Source: Bacteriovorax stolpii
Lineage (GTDB): Bacteria > Bdellovibrionota > Bacteriovoracia > Bacteriovoracales > Bacteriovoracaceae
Length of the DNA stretch: 64,000 nt
Direction: 5' to 3'
Assembly (NCBI GenBank): GCA_945860895.1
Contig: CAMASK010000002.1
Coordinates: forward strand, 1-64,000
A program made the translations under genes and the position numbers. Below the pieces are notes generated by a model. It saw only the letters and a list, made by a program, of their open reading frames with translations. It did no database searches and was not told the DNA's origin. Positions 53,001 to 61,601 of the stretch are shown here, one piece after another (position 1 is the first letter of the stretch; every line of letters starts with the position of its first letter).

Positions 53001-53672
53001 TATGTTTCTGGTCATCCGCTTTTCAGATTCAAAGATATCATGGGTAAACTAACCTCCATGAGCGTTGCCGCAATTCAGGATTTACCTACAGTTGTTCAGC
53101 CTGAAGGCTTCAATCGACGATTAGGTGATGAGCATGATCCCTCAAAGCGAAGTATGGTTATTGCCGGAATGATTACAGAAAGTAAGATCATCATGACTAA
53201 GAAGGGCGACAAGATGGCCTTCGTTACTTTTGAAGATTTATCCGGAAAAATTGAATGCCTTTTCTTTCCAAGAACTTTCACTGAATTTCAGCAGTTTTTA
53301 ACTGGCGATGAACCACTCATTATGCATGGAGTAGTTAATTTAGCCGAAGATCCTAAAAAGTTTTATCCAAGTAAAATAAGTCTCTTAAAAGATGAATCTG
53401 ATGATCGTGTGACTTCAGTCCGGGTTAATGTGCCTTTAAATCATTTAAACCCTCATTCATTAATTCAAATGAAGCAGATTCTTCTAAGTTACCGTGGATC
53501 AGTTCCAATTCATTTTATTTTTGAAACGACTGAAGGAAGAGCACGTTTACCTTTAGATGATAATTTTTTAGTAAGTCCTTCACCTCAAATGGCAGCAAAA
53601 ATAAATGAATTGTTAAATACAAACTCGGTTTCATTTATAATTGACGGTAAGGTTGAGGAAATCAGACATTGA
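50022..53672 (+). CDS. dnaE: DNA polymerase III alpha subunit
   Basis: This is the 1216-residue replicative polymerase. The N-terminal PHP domain is intact in its motifs (THLHLHTQYSLLDGALRLED, ACTDHGNMFGAID, ATNDCHYL). The catalytic aspartates are in PDFDIDFCQDRR, and the fingers and thumb follow (GRGSGAG). A clamp-binding motif QTSLF lies near residue 950, and an OB domain (IAGMITESKIIMTKKG) and C-terminal domain complete it. It is the normal DnaE1 type. The stop overlaps a TTG start of the next gene. Confidence 0.97.
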   Translation: MKNPYLGSDFQNTHKGNFTHLHLHTQYSLLDGALRLEDLFKRAKELQMPAIACTDHGNMFGAIDFYTRALKAGIKPILGSEIYFTPGSRHDRRAPKNLKTLDSQDEVEGKHQIHHLILLCKNITGYQNLCKLLSKAYQEGFYYKPRADVELLREYSEGLIATTACLKGEVGYNFFTGQDERAYQAALKFREIFQDDFYLEIQENGIPEQVDVNRKIIAFAKEKSIPLVATNDCHYLTRDDAAAQEVLMCIQTGKTLEDEKRMKLSTSEFYFKSAEEMREAFNYIPEACNNTLKIADACNLEMRWQDDKGKQIYLLPKFEIKTAETEEDYFTRLAREGLKERFNGPHFKHLVAKENWETELKSQYLDRLEVEIGLIKQMGFTGYFLIVSDFIIWSKSKGIPVGPGRGSGAGSIVAYALKITNVDPIPFNLLFERFINPERISMPDFDIDFCQDRRQEVIEYVTKKYGEERVGQIITFGTLSAKAVLRDVSRVFALPYSEADALAKLIPEELGIDLQEAIDKEPKLKELEDSDPKIRRILQIGKRLEGLNRHAGIHAAGVIITNEPLVTYCPLFRGSKGEQVVQFDKDFSEKIGLVKFDFLGLKTLTVISNAQKLIQRDIKADFDIEFIDYHDQSVYKLISEGSTVGVFQLESSGMQDLCKRIKPDSIDDITAINALYRPGPMGSGMHHEFAEIKHGQKPEVYTFEELKPVLKDTYGIIVYQEQVMNIARLVAGYSLGQADMLRRAMGKKNAEEMQRHKEIFRVGAVERGFNQEKALTLFELMEKFAEYGFNKSHAVAYSVISFQTAFLKKYYPAQFFAALLGTEINNKEKITSYIQEAKDFGIEILAPDVNQSLWLFNVIGQTIRFGLGAVKGVGEGAVEEIVKERIENGPFKGFVDFCERVNLKAVNKRVLESLIKVGAFDSCEKFNRKTLLDNMEFIVTFAEKKQEEKLMGQTSLFDVGETAQTSEEQLNINESQEFDEKQKLSLEAELLGIYVSGHPLFRFKDIMGKLTSMSVAAIQDLPTVVQPEGFNRRLGDEHDPSKRSMVIAGMITESKIIMTKKGDKMAFVTFEDLSGKIECLFFPRTFTEFQQFLTGDEPLIMHGVVNLAEDPKKFYPSKISLLKDESDDRVTSVRVNVPLNHLNPHSLIQMKQILLSYRGSVPIHFIFETTEGRARLPLDDNFLVSPSPQMAAKINELLNTNSVSFIIDGKVEEIRH

Positions 53673-54964
53673 AGATTCTTTATCTTGTTTTAATTTTACT
53701 GTCTCATGTTTCCTTGGCCCAGGTCGTAAACTCCGTGGAACTAAGTGCTAAACTTGATACTACCAGCGAGGAAGCCGCAAAAAAAGAATTACAACATCTC
53801 GCCGTTTTGAAAAGTATTGAAAAAATTGCTCCCGAGCTTGGTTATAAATTTGATGAATTTATGCAAAAGTTAGATCAGCAGTTTTCTGTCTATTTTGAAG
53901 CTTATAAAGATAGAAGTGCTCAGGAAAAATTTGGTCCTCAATACAAAACGATATTAGGTGAAACAGAACGCCAAGCATTCTTGGAAACTCTTGAAAAAGA
54001 ACGACATAATAATTTTATTAAATTTTCCCGAACTTTGGACATCATTCGTTCATCGTCAATAACCGCAATGGCGCGGGATTCAGATTCATGGAAGGCAAAG
54101 ATTGAACTTGATTTGGATAAGATCAAGTTAGAAAGATTATTCAGAAAAACTTTGAGTAATGAAACAAAGCCCTTTTCAAAAATTATTCTCATTTCTGAAA
54201 TTGATCCTTTTCAATTTGTATGGACAGATTTAGGACTGGAGAGTGAAAAAAGTTTTTTGAAACCATTAAATGCCTCATGGCTTAATTGGCTCAATGAAAA
54301 CCTACCTTCGACGGTTGAGGAAGTCAGCAGTTGTGATGAAGGTTGCCAGATTTTTTTTTCTAAGTGGACCGATTCTCACATCGATCAAATATCCATACCT
54401 CCTGAATTCGTTAATGGACTATTTTTAAGGATAAACATTGCTTTAAAAAAAATCGAGCATGATGAATCCTTGGAGCAATCGACTTTTGAATGGGAAGGAC
54501 GAGCTCTCCTCCAGGATATAAAGACAAAAAGAATCTTTGGCAGTTATGTTTTAAGCATGGAGAAAAGATCCTTTAAGCGAGTTGATTTAAAGGCCATGAA
54601 CTCTGGTCTTGCAAGTTCTCTGTACCGCACACCCATGAGTGCACTTAAGCAATTCAATCGAAAAATTGAAGAAAAAATTGGATTTAACCGAGTATCACGG
54701 TTGGTTGTTAAGGGTTTTCGGCATTTTGGTGATCTGCATACTTATATTGAACTGCTTAAAACCCGAGAGCCATCGTTGGGTTTAGAGATCTTTTTGGATT
54801 CTTTCACTAAAGAAGAGGCTAAGCTTGCCTGTTTCTATCAGGGTGAGGAAAAATCGTTTACTGATTTATTGTCGGGCATAAAAGAGTTAAAATCTTCTCA
54901 TAGTTATGCGTTAGTGAATGAAATTACAGAGGTTCATAACGTCATCAAGTTTGTTGCTGAATAA
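53669..54964 (+). CDS. Exported protein of unknown function downstream of dnaE
   Basis: This 431-residue protein has a signal peptide (LVLILLSHVSLA) and a mature part without a family I recognise. It is mixed helix and strand, with SSCDEGCQIFF as the only close cysteine pair. The start is TTG at 53669, overlapping the dnaE stop (ATTGA), which points to coupled translation. It is followed after 15 nt by a lipoprotein with a FlgT-like C-terminus, so the two may act together in the envelope. Confidence 0.65.
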   Translation: MKILYLVLILLSHVSLAQVVNSVELSAKLDTTSEEAAKKELQHLAVLKSIEKIAPELGYKFDEFMQKLDQQFSVYFEAYKDRSAQEKFGPQYKTILGETERQAFLETLEKERHNNFIKFSRTLDIIRSSSITAMARDSDSWKAKIELDLDKIKLERLFRKTLSNETKPFSKIILISEIDPFQFVWTDLGLESEKSFLKPLNASWLNWLNENLPSTVEEVSSCDEGCQIFFSKWTDSHIDQISIPPEFVNGLFLRINIALKKIEHDESLEQSTFEWEGRALLQDIKTKRIFGSYVLSMEKRSFKRVDLKAMNSGLASSLYRTPMSALKQFNRKIEEKIGFNRVSRLVVKGFRHFGDLHTYIELLKTREPSLGLEIFLDSFTKEEAKLACFYQGEEKSFTDLLSGIKELKSSHSYALVNEITEVHNVIKFVAE

Positions 54965-54979
54965 CTTTGAGGATTACAA

Positions 54980-55906
54980 ATGCACATTGGTTTACTTATT
55001 TCCCCCATTTTAATGGTGATGGTATTGCTTCAGTCTTGTGCGCCTGTTACCCGCAGAAGACCGATTAATCAAACCAGTCGAATGAGCCGAGTTACTGAAT
55101 TCAATCCCATTAAAAAGAAAATAGCCTTACTCACTTTTTATAACGAGTCACCTTTGGGTGGGGAAGATCTGGCCATTGTTGCGACTGAAGAATTTAGAAG
55201 AGAATTTAGTCGCTCTCTTGAGTTTTTAATTGATCCTGGTGCTTCAAATATTTTTGGAACTTCAAAAGAAATCTATGGTGGTGGCGGAATTAAACTTGTT
55301 CAGCTTGCTCGCAAAGCAAAAATGTCCGGTGTTAATATTGTAATCTTTGGCAGAATAAAAGAAGCACGAGTTCGTCAAAAAAGCGATGAAATCGGCTTTG
55401 TTCGCAAAGTAAAATCACTTGCAGAGACTTTCGTAGAAATTAGGGCCTATGATGTGCTCTCTAATAAAGAGCTTTTTACTGAGACGGTTGACGGTAACAT
55501 CTCGGACGATAATTTGAAGTTTTATCAAGCAGAAGGTGAAGATGATCTTTCTTATCGTCAGGAACTTCTTCGCTATTCTGTTAAAGTTGCTGTTAGAAAA
55601 ATAGTTCCCAAAGTTATTTCTATGGGGAGTCGTCTAGACTGGATGGGAAGAGTGGCAAAAATTATTGGTACTCGAATTTACATTAATGCCGGCCGATCAT
55701 CTGGAATAAACCTTGGGGATATTTTAAAAGTTATTACTGAAGGACAGGAAATTTATGATCCTGAGTCTGGGGCAATGATTGGAATGTCTCAAGGGGAAAC
55801 TAAAGGAACTCTTGAAGTGGTAGATTATTTTGGTGAAGATGGGGCTATTGCAATACTGCACTCAGGAGGCTCAGTCACCGAAGGGGACTTTGTTCAGCTT
55901 TACTAA
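54980..55906 (+). CDS. Lipoprotein with CsgG/FlgT-like domains
   Basis: The 308-residue protein has a lipobox (VLLQSC, Cys at about residue 20). Its first domain (IALLTFYNESPLGGEDLAIV and NIVIFGRIKEARV) has the CsgG/FlgT-middle-like pattern of envelope proteins. The last part (GRVAKIIGTRIYINAGRSSG, EVVDYFGEDGAIAIL) resembles the C-terminal domain of FlgT, a flagellar H-ring protein. It may assemble at the outer membrane; flagellar association is inference. A strong terminator follows. Confidence 0.65.
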   Translation: MHIGLLISPILMVMVLLQSCAPVTRRRPINQTSRMSRVTEFNPIKKKIALLTFYNESPLGGEDLAIVATEEFRREFSRSLEFLIDPGASNIFGTSKEIYGGGGIKLVQLARKAKMSGVNIVIFGRIKEARVRQKSDEIGFVRKVKSLAETFVEIRAYDVLSNKELFTETVDGNISDDNLKFYQAEGEDDLSYRQELLRYSVKVAVRKIVPKVISMGSRLDWMGRVAKIIGTRIYINAGRSSGINLGDILKVITEGQEIYDPESGAMIGMSQGETKGTLEVVDYFGEDGAIAILHSGGSVTEGDFVQLY

Positions 55907-55951
55907 TTGCTGTTTGTTTCGTCAGCTTATCAATTACAATTTTTGCCTAAA

Positions 55952-55981
55952 AAAAAGAGGAGTCTAAGGGCTCCTCTTTTT
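55952..55981. terminator. Bidirectional hairpin terminator
   Basis: AAAAAGAGGAG and CTCCTCTTTTT form a perfect 11-bp stem with an 8-nt loop. A-runs before and T-runs after serve both the lipoprotein gene (plus) and the convergent 84-residue gene (minus). Confidence 0.85.
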
Positions 55982-56009
55982 AATTATTTTTTTACTTTCT
56001 CTTCGCTTT

Positions 56010-56264
56010 TTATGACTTCTTGGTTTTTTTGCGATCAACTTTAGATTTCAACATGGTTTCTTTAAACGACTTACGACAATCTTTTAGAGCTTCTTTACTT
56101 GAAGCAGACTGAACACAACTTTTAAAAGTATTTAAATTTGAAATTTTTTGTTCGAGGTTCCCCACTATTTTACTCTTGATGTCCTGGAGGGTTGGCTCTT
56201 TTGGTTTTTCATCAGCAAAGACGAAACTTGTCATGAGGGCTAAAGTAACGATTAAAAATTTCAT
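56010..56264 (-). CDS. Small exported basic protein, 84 residues
   Basis: The product has a signal peptide (LVTLALMTSFVFA-like core) and a mature domain of about 66 residues with two cysteines (FKSCVQSASS and LKDCRKSF) and a very basic end (KSKVDRKKTKKS). It may be a periplasmic PsiF-like or structural protein, but the resemblance is only in layout. A Shine-Dalgarno sequence (AAGGAG) precedes the ATG and a strong terminator follows. Confidence 0.6.
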   Translation of the reverse strand: MKFLIVTLALMTSFVFADEKPKEPTLQDIKSKIVGNLEQKISNLNTFKSCVQSASSKEALKDCRKSFKETMLKSKVDRKKTKKS

Positions 56265-56309
56265 TTGAACTCCTTAGGATTTATAGAACTTTATGATCTT
56301 AAGCCAATC

Positions 56310-56978
56310 CTAAATGTAGTCAATAGGGTCAGTTATTCCAGCCTCTTTGAAGCCTCTTAAACGAAGGGCGCATGAATCACATTGCCCACAAGCTTTGGCA
56401 GAGCTCTTGTAGCAAGACCAACTTAATTCAAAGGGCACATTTAGCTCTTTACCTTTAAGCACAATATCTTTTTTTTTCATGCTAATTACAGGGGTCAAGA
56501 TCTCAATATTTCCCGCTTTCGTTCCTTCTTTAATAACTTTATTAAAAGCTTCATAATAGCTTGGTCGGCAATCAGGATAACCGGGAGAGTCTTCGTGATT
56601 TGCTCCGATATAAAGTTTCGTTGCACCAATCACTTCGGCCCAAGAGACAGCGAGAGACAGTATAATCGAATTTCTAAACGGAACATAAGAATCCGGGATA
56701 ACAGTTGAATCACCTTGATATGTTTTTACAGAGATATTTTGGTCAGTGAGGGAGCTGCCTCCAATCTGAGAAAGAAAAGTCATGTCGATAATTTTTCTTT
56801 TTTCGAGGGGGATTTTGTAATGAGCGCATATCTCGTCGAATGAAATCTTCTCTCTGGAAGAAGTCTTCTGACCGTAATTTAAATGGAGCGCATAAACATT
56901 ATGATGCTCTTTATTGGCCAGACCTGCACAAACCAATGAATCCATTCCACCACTGAGGAGAACTATAACTTTTTCCAT
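56310..56978 (-). CDS. queC: 7-cyano-7-deazaguanine synthase
   Basis: QueC makes preQ0 for queuosine and archaeosine from carboxy-deazaguanine, ammonia and ATP. The 222-residue protein has the PP-loop LLSGGMDSLV near residue 8 and a C-terminal zinc site (CWSCYKS, CGQCDSCALR). It is standard in length. The other queuosine genes are not nearby. It lies 5 nt from the stop of the phosphohexomutase gene in the same direction, so both share a transcript. Confidence 0.94.
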   Translation of the reverse strand: MEKVIVLLSGGMDSLVCAGLANKEHHNVYALHLNYGQKTSSREKISFDEICAHYKIPLEKRKIIDMTFLSQIGGSSLTDQNISVKTYQGDSTVIPDSYVPFRNSIILSLAVSWAEVIGATKLYIGANHEDSPGYPDCRPSYYEAFNKVIKEGTKAGNIEILTPVISMKKKDIVLKGKELNVPFELSWSCYKSSAKACGQCDSCALRLRGFKEAGITDPIDYI

Positions 56979-56983
56979 TCTTT

Positions 56984-58750
56984 TTAAGCCTTATCGCAAT
57001 TTTCGCGGATCTTATCTTCAATAATTTTAACTTTTTTAAGGGCATTTATTTTCTTGGCCGCCAAATCGCCCTCAGTTTCTCTTACCATCACATAGAATTT
57101 TATTTTAGGTTCCGTGCCTGATGGTCTGAGGAATAACTTATTGCCGCTAGCAAAAGTAAAACTTAGAACATTACTTTTTGGCAATGCAATTGCCTTATTG
57201 GATTTCAAACGAATATCAGTCGAAATTAGCGTTTCATAATCTTCTTTGGCAATAATCTCTTCACCAGCAAATTGAGTTTCTGGATAGTTTCTAAAAAACT
57301 CCATAATGCGGGTAATTTTCTGAGCTCCGGCCATGCCTTCATAGTCCTGAGATAACAATGATTCATAATAGAATCCATATTTGGCATAGATATCATCAAG
57401 AACATCTACCAGATTTTTTCCCTGAAGCTTGAAATATAAAGCAACTTCAGACATAAGCGCCATTGAGCTAACCCCATCTTTGTCACGGCATTCTTTATGA
57501 GGCATGTACCCAAAAGATTCTTCAGAGGCAAAAACAAAATTAAAACCTGTCTTTTTAATTTCATGATCGTGGATCAATCCGGCCATCCATTTGAAGCCGG
57601 TGAGAGTATCTTGTACAATTCCACCGAAAGATTCGACAATGGCATTTTGTAGAGGGGAAGTTACGATTGATTTAATAACCAGAGCATTTTCAGGAAGTGT
57701 TTTTTGTTCAGTTTTCTTTTTGAAAATATAGTACAGCATGAGAATGGCAATTTGATTTCCATTTAAAATTGCTGCTTCACCTTTCACGTTTACCACAACT
57801 CCTAAACGATCTCCATCAGGATCAGTTCCATAGACGATATCAGCATTGGTTGCGAGCATCTTATCGATTGCAAGCTTCAAAGCTTTAGGATCTTCTGGAT
57901 TAGGTGATTTCACTGTAGGGAAATTTCCATCCGGTGTTGCCTGCTCAGAAATAGAATGAATTGTAGTAAAACCCAAGCGCTGACTAATCTCCAGGCAGGG
58001 AACTAATCCTGTACCATGTAGGGCAGTATAAACAATGGATAACTCTGAACCATGTTTTTTTACCAGAGCAGAATCTTGAATCACTTTTTTTTCAATAACT
58101 TTATAAAAAGCATCCTCCACTTTTTCATCTGTCCAGGCAGCTAGACCTTTTGCTCGAGCTTCTTCAAAAGGCATGTATTTAATCTCATTCCAGTCAGTCA
58201 GATCGTTGTAGGCATTGATAATTTCTTTATCAACAGGTGGAACAACTTGCGCCCCATCATTCCAGAATGCTTTGAATCCGTTGTAAATAGGTGGATTGTG
58301 GGAAGCAGTGATCATAATCCCGGCCTGGGCCTTGTAGTAGCGAACTCCAAAAGAGAGCATAGGAGTTGGTGTCAGAACTCTGTAAACGTAAGCCTTAATT
58401 CCATTGGCCGCAAAAACTCCTGCAGCTTCCAGAGCAAATTCTTTGGAGTTGTGTCTTGAATCATAGGAAATAACAGCAGATGAAGAGTGACCGAAATTTT
58501 TAACAACCATCTGACACAGGGCTTGAGTTGCGCGCCTTACATTGTATTTATTCATGCGGTTTTGTCCCATGCCCATAGGAGCACGAAGTCCACCCGTTCC
58601 AAACTCCAAATCACGATAAAATCTTTCAGTTAATTCAAGTTCATTGGCAGGAAGATCGGCGAGTAAGTGTGCAATTTCCGCTCGGTCAGTTTCACTGAAA
58701 TAAGTGTTTGAACCCCATAGTCTGGCTTTTTCGATGATTTTTTGGTCCAT
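56984..58750 (-). CDS. Phosphohexomutase (phosphoglucomutase/phosphomannomutase, PGM2-like)
   Basis: The 588-residue enzyme moves phosphate between C1 and C6 of a hexose. The phosphoserine loop is TASHNPPIYNGFK near residue 146, the Mg loop DPDGDRLG near 306, the sugar loop SEESFGY near 405, and the phosphate loop RPSGTEPKIKFY near the end. At nearly 590 residues it belongs to the longer PGM2/phosphopentomutase-like group. It is upstream of queC with a 5-nt gap. Confidence 0.92.
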   Translation of the reverse strand: MDQKIIEKARLWGSNTYFSETDRAEIAHLLADLPANELELTERFYRDLEFGTGGLRAPMGMGQNRMNKYNVRRATQALCQMVVKNFGHSSSAVISYDSRHNSKEFALEAAGVFAANGIKAYVYRVLTPTPMLSFGVRYYKAQAGIMITASHNPPIYNGFKAFWNDGAQVVPPVDKEIINAYNDLTDWNEIKYMPFEEARAKGLAAWTDEKVEDAFYKVIEKKVIQDSALVKKHGSELSIVYTALHGTGLVPCLEISQRLGFTTIHSISEQATPDGNFPTVKSPNPEDPKALKLAIDKMLATNADIVYGTDPDGDRLGVVVNVKGEAAILNGNQIAILMLYYIFKKKTEQKTLPENALVIKSIVTSPLQNAIVESFGGIVQDTLTGFKWMAGLIHDHEIKKTGFNFVFASEESFGYMPHKECRDKDGVSSMALMSEVALYFKLQGKNLVDVLDDIYAKYGFYYESLLSQDYEGMAGAQKITRIMEFFRNYPETQFAGEEIIAKEDYETLISTDIRLKSNKAIALPKSNVLSFTFASGNKLFLRPSGTEPKIKFYVMVRETEGDLAAKKINALKKVKIIEDKIRENCDKA

Positions 58751-58829
58751 AATTCAATCCTCTCGTATTTAGTCATTCAAGCTAACTGGGCAATCAGGGA
58801 AATGTCAAAAATAATGCAAGGCAAACAAC

Positions 58830-58858
58830 TTGATAGTTCTGTCATAGATTATTAGTAT
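58830..58858 (+). promoter_or_regulatory. Sigma-70-like promoter for the ferredoxin gene
   Basis: TTGATA (58830-58835) and TAGTAT (58853-58858) are 17 nt apart, 8 nt before the ATG at 58867. Transcription would start close to the ATG; AGGGGG between them is a short ribosome-binding site. Confidence 0.5.
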
Positions 58859-58866
58859 AGGGGGCT

Positions 58867-59115
58867 ATGGCGAACGCAAAAAATAAACATCCAAAAAATA
58901 TCCCCGGAGCCTACTACTGCACTGATCCTGATGATGACGGAGGCGAGGGCTGTATTGCTTGCAACGTCTGTTACTCAGGAGCCCCTGAGTTCTTCGCAGA
59001 AGATGATAACGGAAATGCTTATGTGAAGAAACAACCTACAACACCTGATGAAATTGCTCTATGTATTGAGCAGATGGACGCTTGTCCTGTAAACTCTATC
59101 GGCAAGAACGGATAG
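58867..59115 (+). CDS. Ferredoxin, single [4Fe-4S] cluster
   Basis: The 82-residue protein has CIACNVC near residue 34 and a distant CPVNSI near residue 74, the four cysteines of one [4Fe-4S] cluster in the short 4Fe ferredoxin fold. It is strongly acidic (TDPDDDGGEG). It serves as a low-potential electron carrier; the partner is unknown. A near-consensus promoter lies just upstream. Confidence 0.9.
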   Translation: MANAKNKHPKNIPGAYYCTDPDDDGGEGCIACNVCYSGAPEFFAEDDNGNAYVKKQPTTPDEIALCIEQMDACPVNSIGKNG

Positions 59116-59190
59116 TCTTTTTTTCTCTCAACTCTTACTCTTTTCCCTTTAAACTATTGATACATAGTTTCTTTTCAAAAGGGAGTTTGA

Positions 59191-60474
59191 ATGAATCCTA
59201 CTGTCATCGAGCTTTCGGCGTCGATCATCTTTGGTCTTGCCGTGCTCCACACATTTTTGGTGAGTAAATTTGCCAAGATCGCTCACCATTATCCAAAAGG
59301 TTCAATGGGCGAAAACTTTTTTCACTTTATGGCCGAAGTTGAAGCCGTGTTCGGTTTGTGGGCCATTCCCTTTATTCTGATTATCCTGAGTGTTGAAGGG
59401 GTTCATGGCTCTGTTGCTTACCTTGAGTCATTGGATTTCACTGAACCAGGATTTGTATTTGTGATTATGGCCATGGCAGGAACGAGACCAGTTATTAAAT
59501 TAGCTGAAAAAATCATTGTCCTGATTTCTAACGTTATTCCGCTTCCAAAAAAGATGTCATTTTATCTAACAACTATGGTGATGGGTCCACTGCTTAGTTC
59601 ATTTATTACTGAGCCAGCGGCCATGACTGTGACTGCTATTATTCTTTTGAAAAACTTCTACTCAAAAGGCGACATGAGTAAAAAGTTTATGTACGCAACA
59701 ATTGGTCTTCTTTTTGTGAATGTTTCAATTGGTGGTACTCTTTCTCACTTTGCTGCGCCTCCGGTTTTGATGGTTGCCAGTAAATGGGGGTGGGGTCTTG
59801 GTCACATGTTTACTAATTTCGGATATAAAGCCGCTATTTCTTGTTTGATAAGTGCTCTTTGTTTCACATTCATTTTCAAAAAAGATCTAGCTGGTGATTT
59901 CAGCTTACGTGCTGATAATACTGAAAAAATGCTTCCTCCTTGGTGGGTTACTTTTATTCACGTTATCTTTTTAGGTTTAGTTGTATTAAGCGCTCACCAC
60001 ATGGTGGTGTTCATGGGTCTTCTTCTCTTCTTTCTTGGATTCACTACAGTGACAAAAGAATTCCAGGATGAAGTTCAGGTAAAATCCTCTCTCATGGTTG
60101 GATTCTTCCTTGCCGGTTTGATCGTTTTGGGAACTCCACAAAAATGGTGGTTGCAGCCTCTAATCACAAGTCTTTCTGATCAAGTTCTCTATTTTGGTGC
60201 AACTGGTTTGACTGCTATTACAGATAATGCGGCACTAACTTATCTTGGTTCTTTAGTTGAATTAACTGATTCTGCAAAATATTTCTTGGTGGCCGGTGCC
60301 GTAACTGGTGGTGGTTTAACAGTTATTGCCAATGCCCCAAATCCTGCAGGATTTGGGATCCTTAAAGATTCTTTTGGAGAGGATGGTATCACTCCAGCTG
60401 GTCTATTCATGGGGGCCTTATTCCCAACATTTATTGCCATTCTTTGTTTTGAATTATTGCCTAGTCTTGGCTAA
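59191..60474 (+). CDS. Putative Na+/H+ antiporter (Na_H_antiport_2 family)
   Basis: The 427-residue protein has about eleven to twelve hydrophobic segments. It shows MGPLLSSFITEPAAMTVTAI, LFVNVSIGGTLSHFAAPPVL, and GLTAITDNAALTYLGSL, with buried acidic residues as expected for an ion exchanger. A GGGAG ribosome-binding site precedes the ATG. It is followed by a terminator hairpin. The transported ion has not been shown for this family. Confidence 0.85.
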   Translation: MNPTVIELSASIIFGLAVLHTFLVSKFAKIAHHYPKGSMGENFFHFMAEVEAVFGLWAIPFILIILSVEGVHGSVAYLESLDFTEPGFVFVIMAMAGTRPVIKLAEKIIVLISNVIPLPKKMSFYLTTMVMGPLLSSFITEPAAMTVTAIILLKNFYSKGDMSKKFMYATIGLLFVNVSIGGTLSHFAAPPVLMVASKWGWGLGHMFTNFGYKAAISCLISALCFTFIFKKDLAGDFSLRADNTEKMLPPWWVTFIHVIFLGLVVLSAHHMVVFMGLLLFFLGFTTVTKEFQDEVQVKSSLMVGFFLAGLIVLGTPQKWWLQPLITSLSDQVLYFGATGLTAITDNAALTYLGSLVELTDSAKYFLVAGAVTGGGLTVIANAPNPAGFGILKDSFGEDGITPAGLFMGALFPTFIAILCFELLPSLG

Positions 60475-60477
60475 GAT

Positions 60478-60503
60478 AAGGGCCCTGCGGGGCCCTTTTT
60501 TAT
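60478..60503 (+). terminator. Terminator after the antiporter gene
   Basis: AAGGGCCC and GGGCCCTT form a GC-rich 8-bp stem around TGCG, followed by TTTTTT. Confidence 0.85.
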
Positions 60504-60537
60504 TAAAACTTTAATTAATCCAACAGTTGTCACTAAA

Positions 60538-61590
60538 ATGGGAAAAATCTTTTTTGAGATTTATCCTGCTTTTAATATCAAACGCTTTCAAAAAAACACT
60601 TCAGATACCGGTAAGCTGGAACTTAAAGAGCGGGTTAAATTATTAACTCATGGACTTAAGTGTGAGCTGCCAGAAAATTATTCTGAGGCAATCCCTATCA
60701 TTCAAAAAGTGCTGGCGAAAAAAAGTTTGAGCGGTTTTGAGCTATGGCCGGTATCTGAATATATCGGTCAATTTGGTACAAAACATTTTAAAGAATCATT
60801 TGAGGCCATGTACTTACTAACCCAGCAGTTTACTTCAGAGTTTGCCATCAGACCTTTTCTTTTGAAAGATCATGCTCAGGTTCTGAAGATCCTGAAAAAA
60901 TACACAAAAGATAAAAATGTTCACGTCCGCCGCTGGGTTTCTGAAGGGAGTCGTCCTATTTTGCCATGGGGTGGAAAGCTAGCAGCCTTTATTTTAAATC
61001 CAGAACTCACTCTTGATCTACTTGAAGCCTTGAAATATGACGATGAACTTTACGTGAGAAAGAGTGTAGCCAATCATTTAAATGACATCTCCAAGAATCA
61101 TCCGGAAGTTGTGATTAGACTTCTCATTAGGTGGAGTAAAGAAGCACCGGAAAATCAAAAAAATAAAATTGAATGGATCACGAGACATGCCCTGAGAGTA
61201 CTCATCAAAAAAGGACATCCAGGAGCCTTGGGGCTCATGGGAGCAGGGAAAAAGGTTGAGATCAAGTTTCATAGGCTAAAGCTTAATGCAAAAAAATTTA
61301 ATTTAGGAAATACCTTAGAGTTCGAAATTGTTCTCTCATCTAGTGCTAAGAAAAAACAGAAAATCATTGTAGATTATTTAATCCATTTTCAGAAGGCCAA
61401 CGGGAAAACGACGCCCAAGGTTTTCAAATTCAAAACGCTGGAGCTGGATCCGGGTGAAAAACTCATACTGACAAAAAAGCATAAGCTAAAAAAAATCAGT
61501 ACGATGACTTTCTACAAAGGGTTACATGGAATTAGTATTCAGATTAATGGAAAAATTTATGCCTTGGCTTCATGGATGTTTCATCCATAA
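60538..61590 (+). CDS. DNA alkylation repair-like HEAT-repeat protein (AlkC/AlkD group)
   Basis: The 350-residue cytoplasmic protein has HEAT-like repeats from residue 30 to about 235: KNVHVRRWVSEGSRPILPW, LYVRKSVANHLNDISK and ALRVLIKKGHPGAL. The VRKSVANHLND stretch is the strong AlkC-type signature. Members remove alkylated bases from DNA. The last 100 residues (beta-rich, FKFKTLELDPGEKL) look like the extra Ig-like domain of AlkC-type proteins. A GG-lacking ribosome-binding site (AAAATG) is weak. Confidence 0.82.
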   Translation: MGKIFFEIYPAFNIKRFQKNTSDTGKLELKERVKLLTHGLKCELPENYSEAIPIIQKVLAKKSLSGFELWPVSEYIGQFGTKHFKESFEAMYLLTQQFTSEFAIRPFLLKDHAQVLKILKKYTKDKNVHVRRWVSEGSRPILPWGGKLAAFILNPELTLDLLEALKYDDELYVRKSVANHLNDISKNHPEVVIRLLIRWSKEAPENQKNKIEWITRHALRVLIKKGHPGALGLMGAGKKVEIKFHRLKLNAKKFNLGNTLEFEIVLSSSAKKKQKIIVDYLIHFQKANGKTTPKVFKFKTLELDPGEKLILTKKHKLKKISTMTFYKGLHGISIQINGKIYALASWMFHP

Positions 61591-61601
61591 AGCCAAAGTG
61601 A

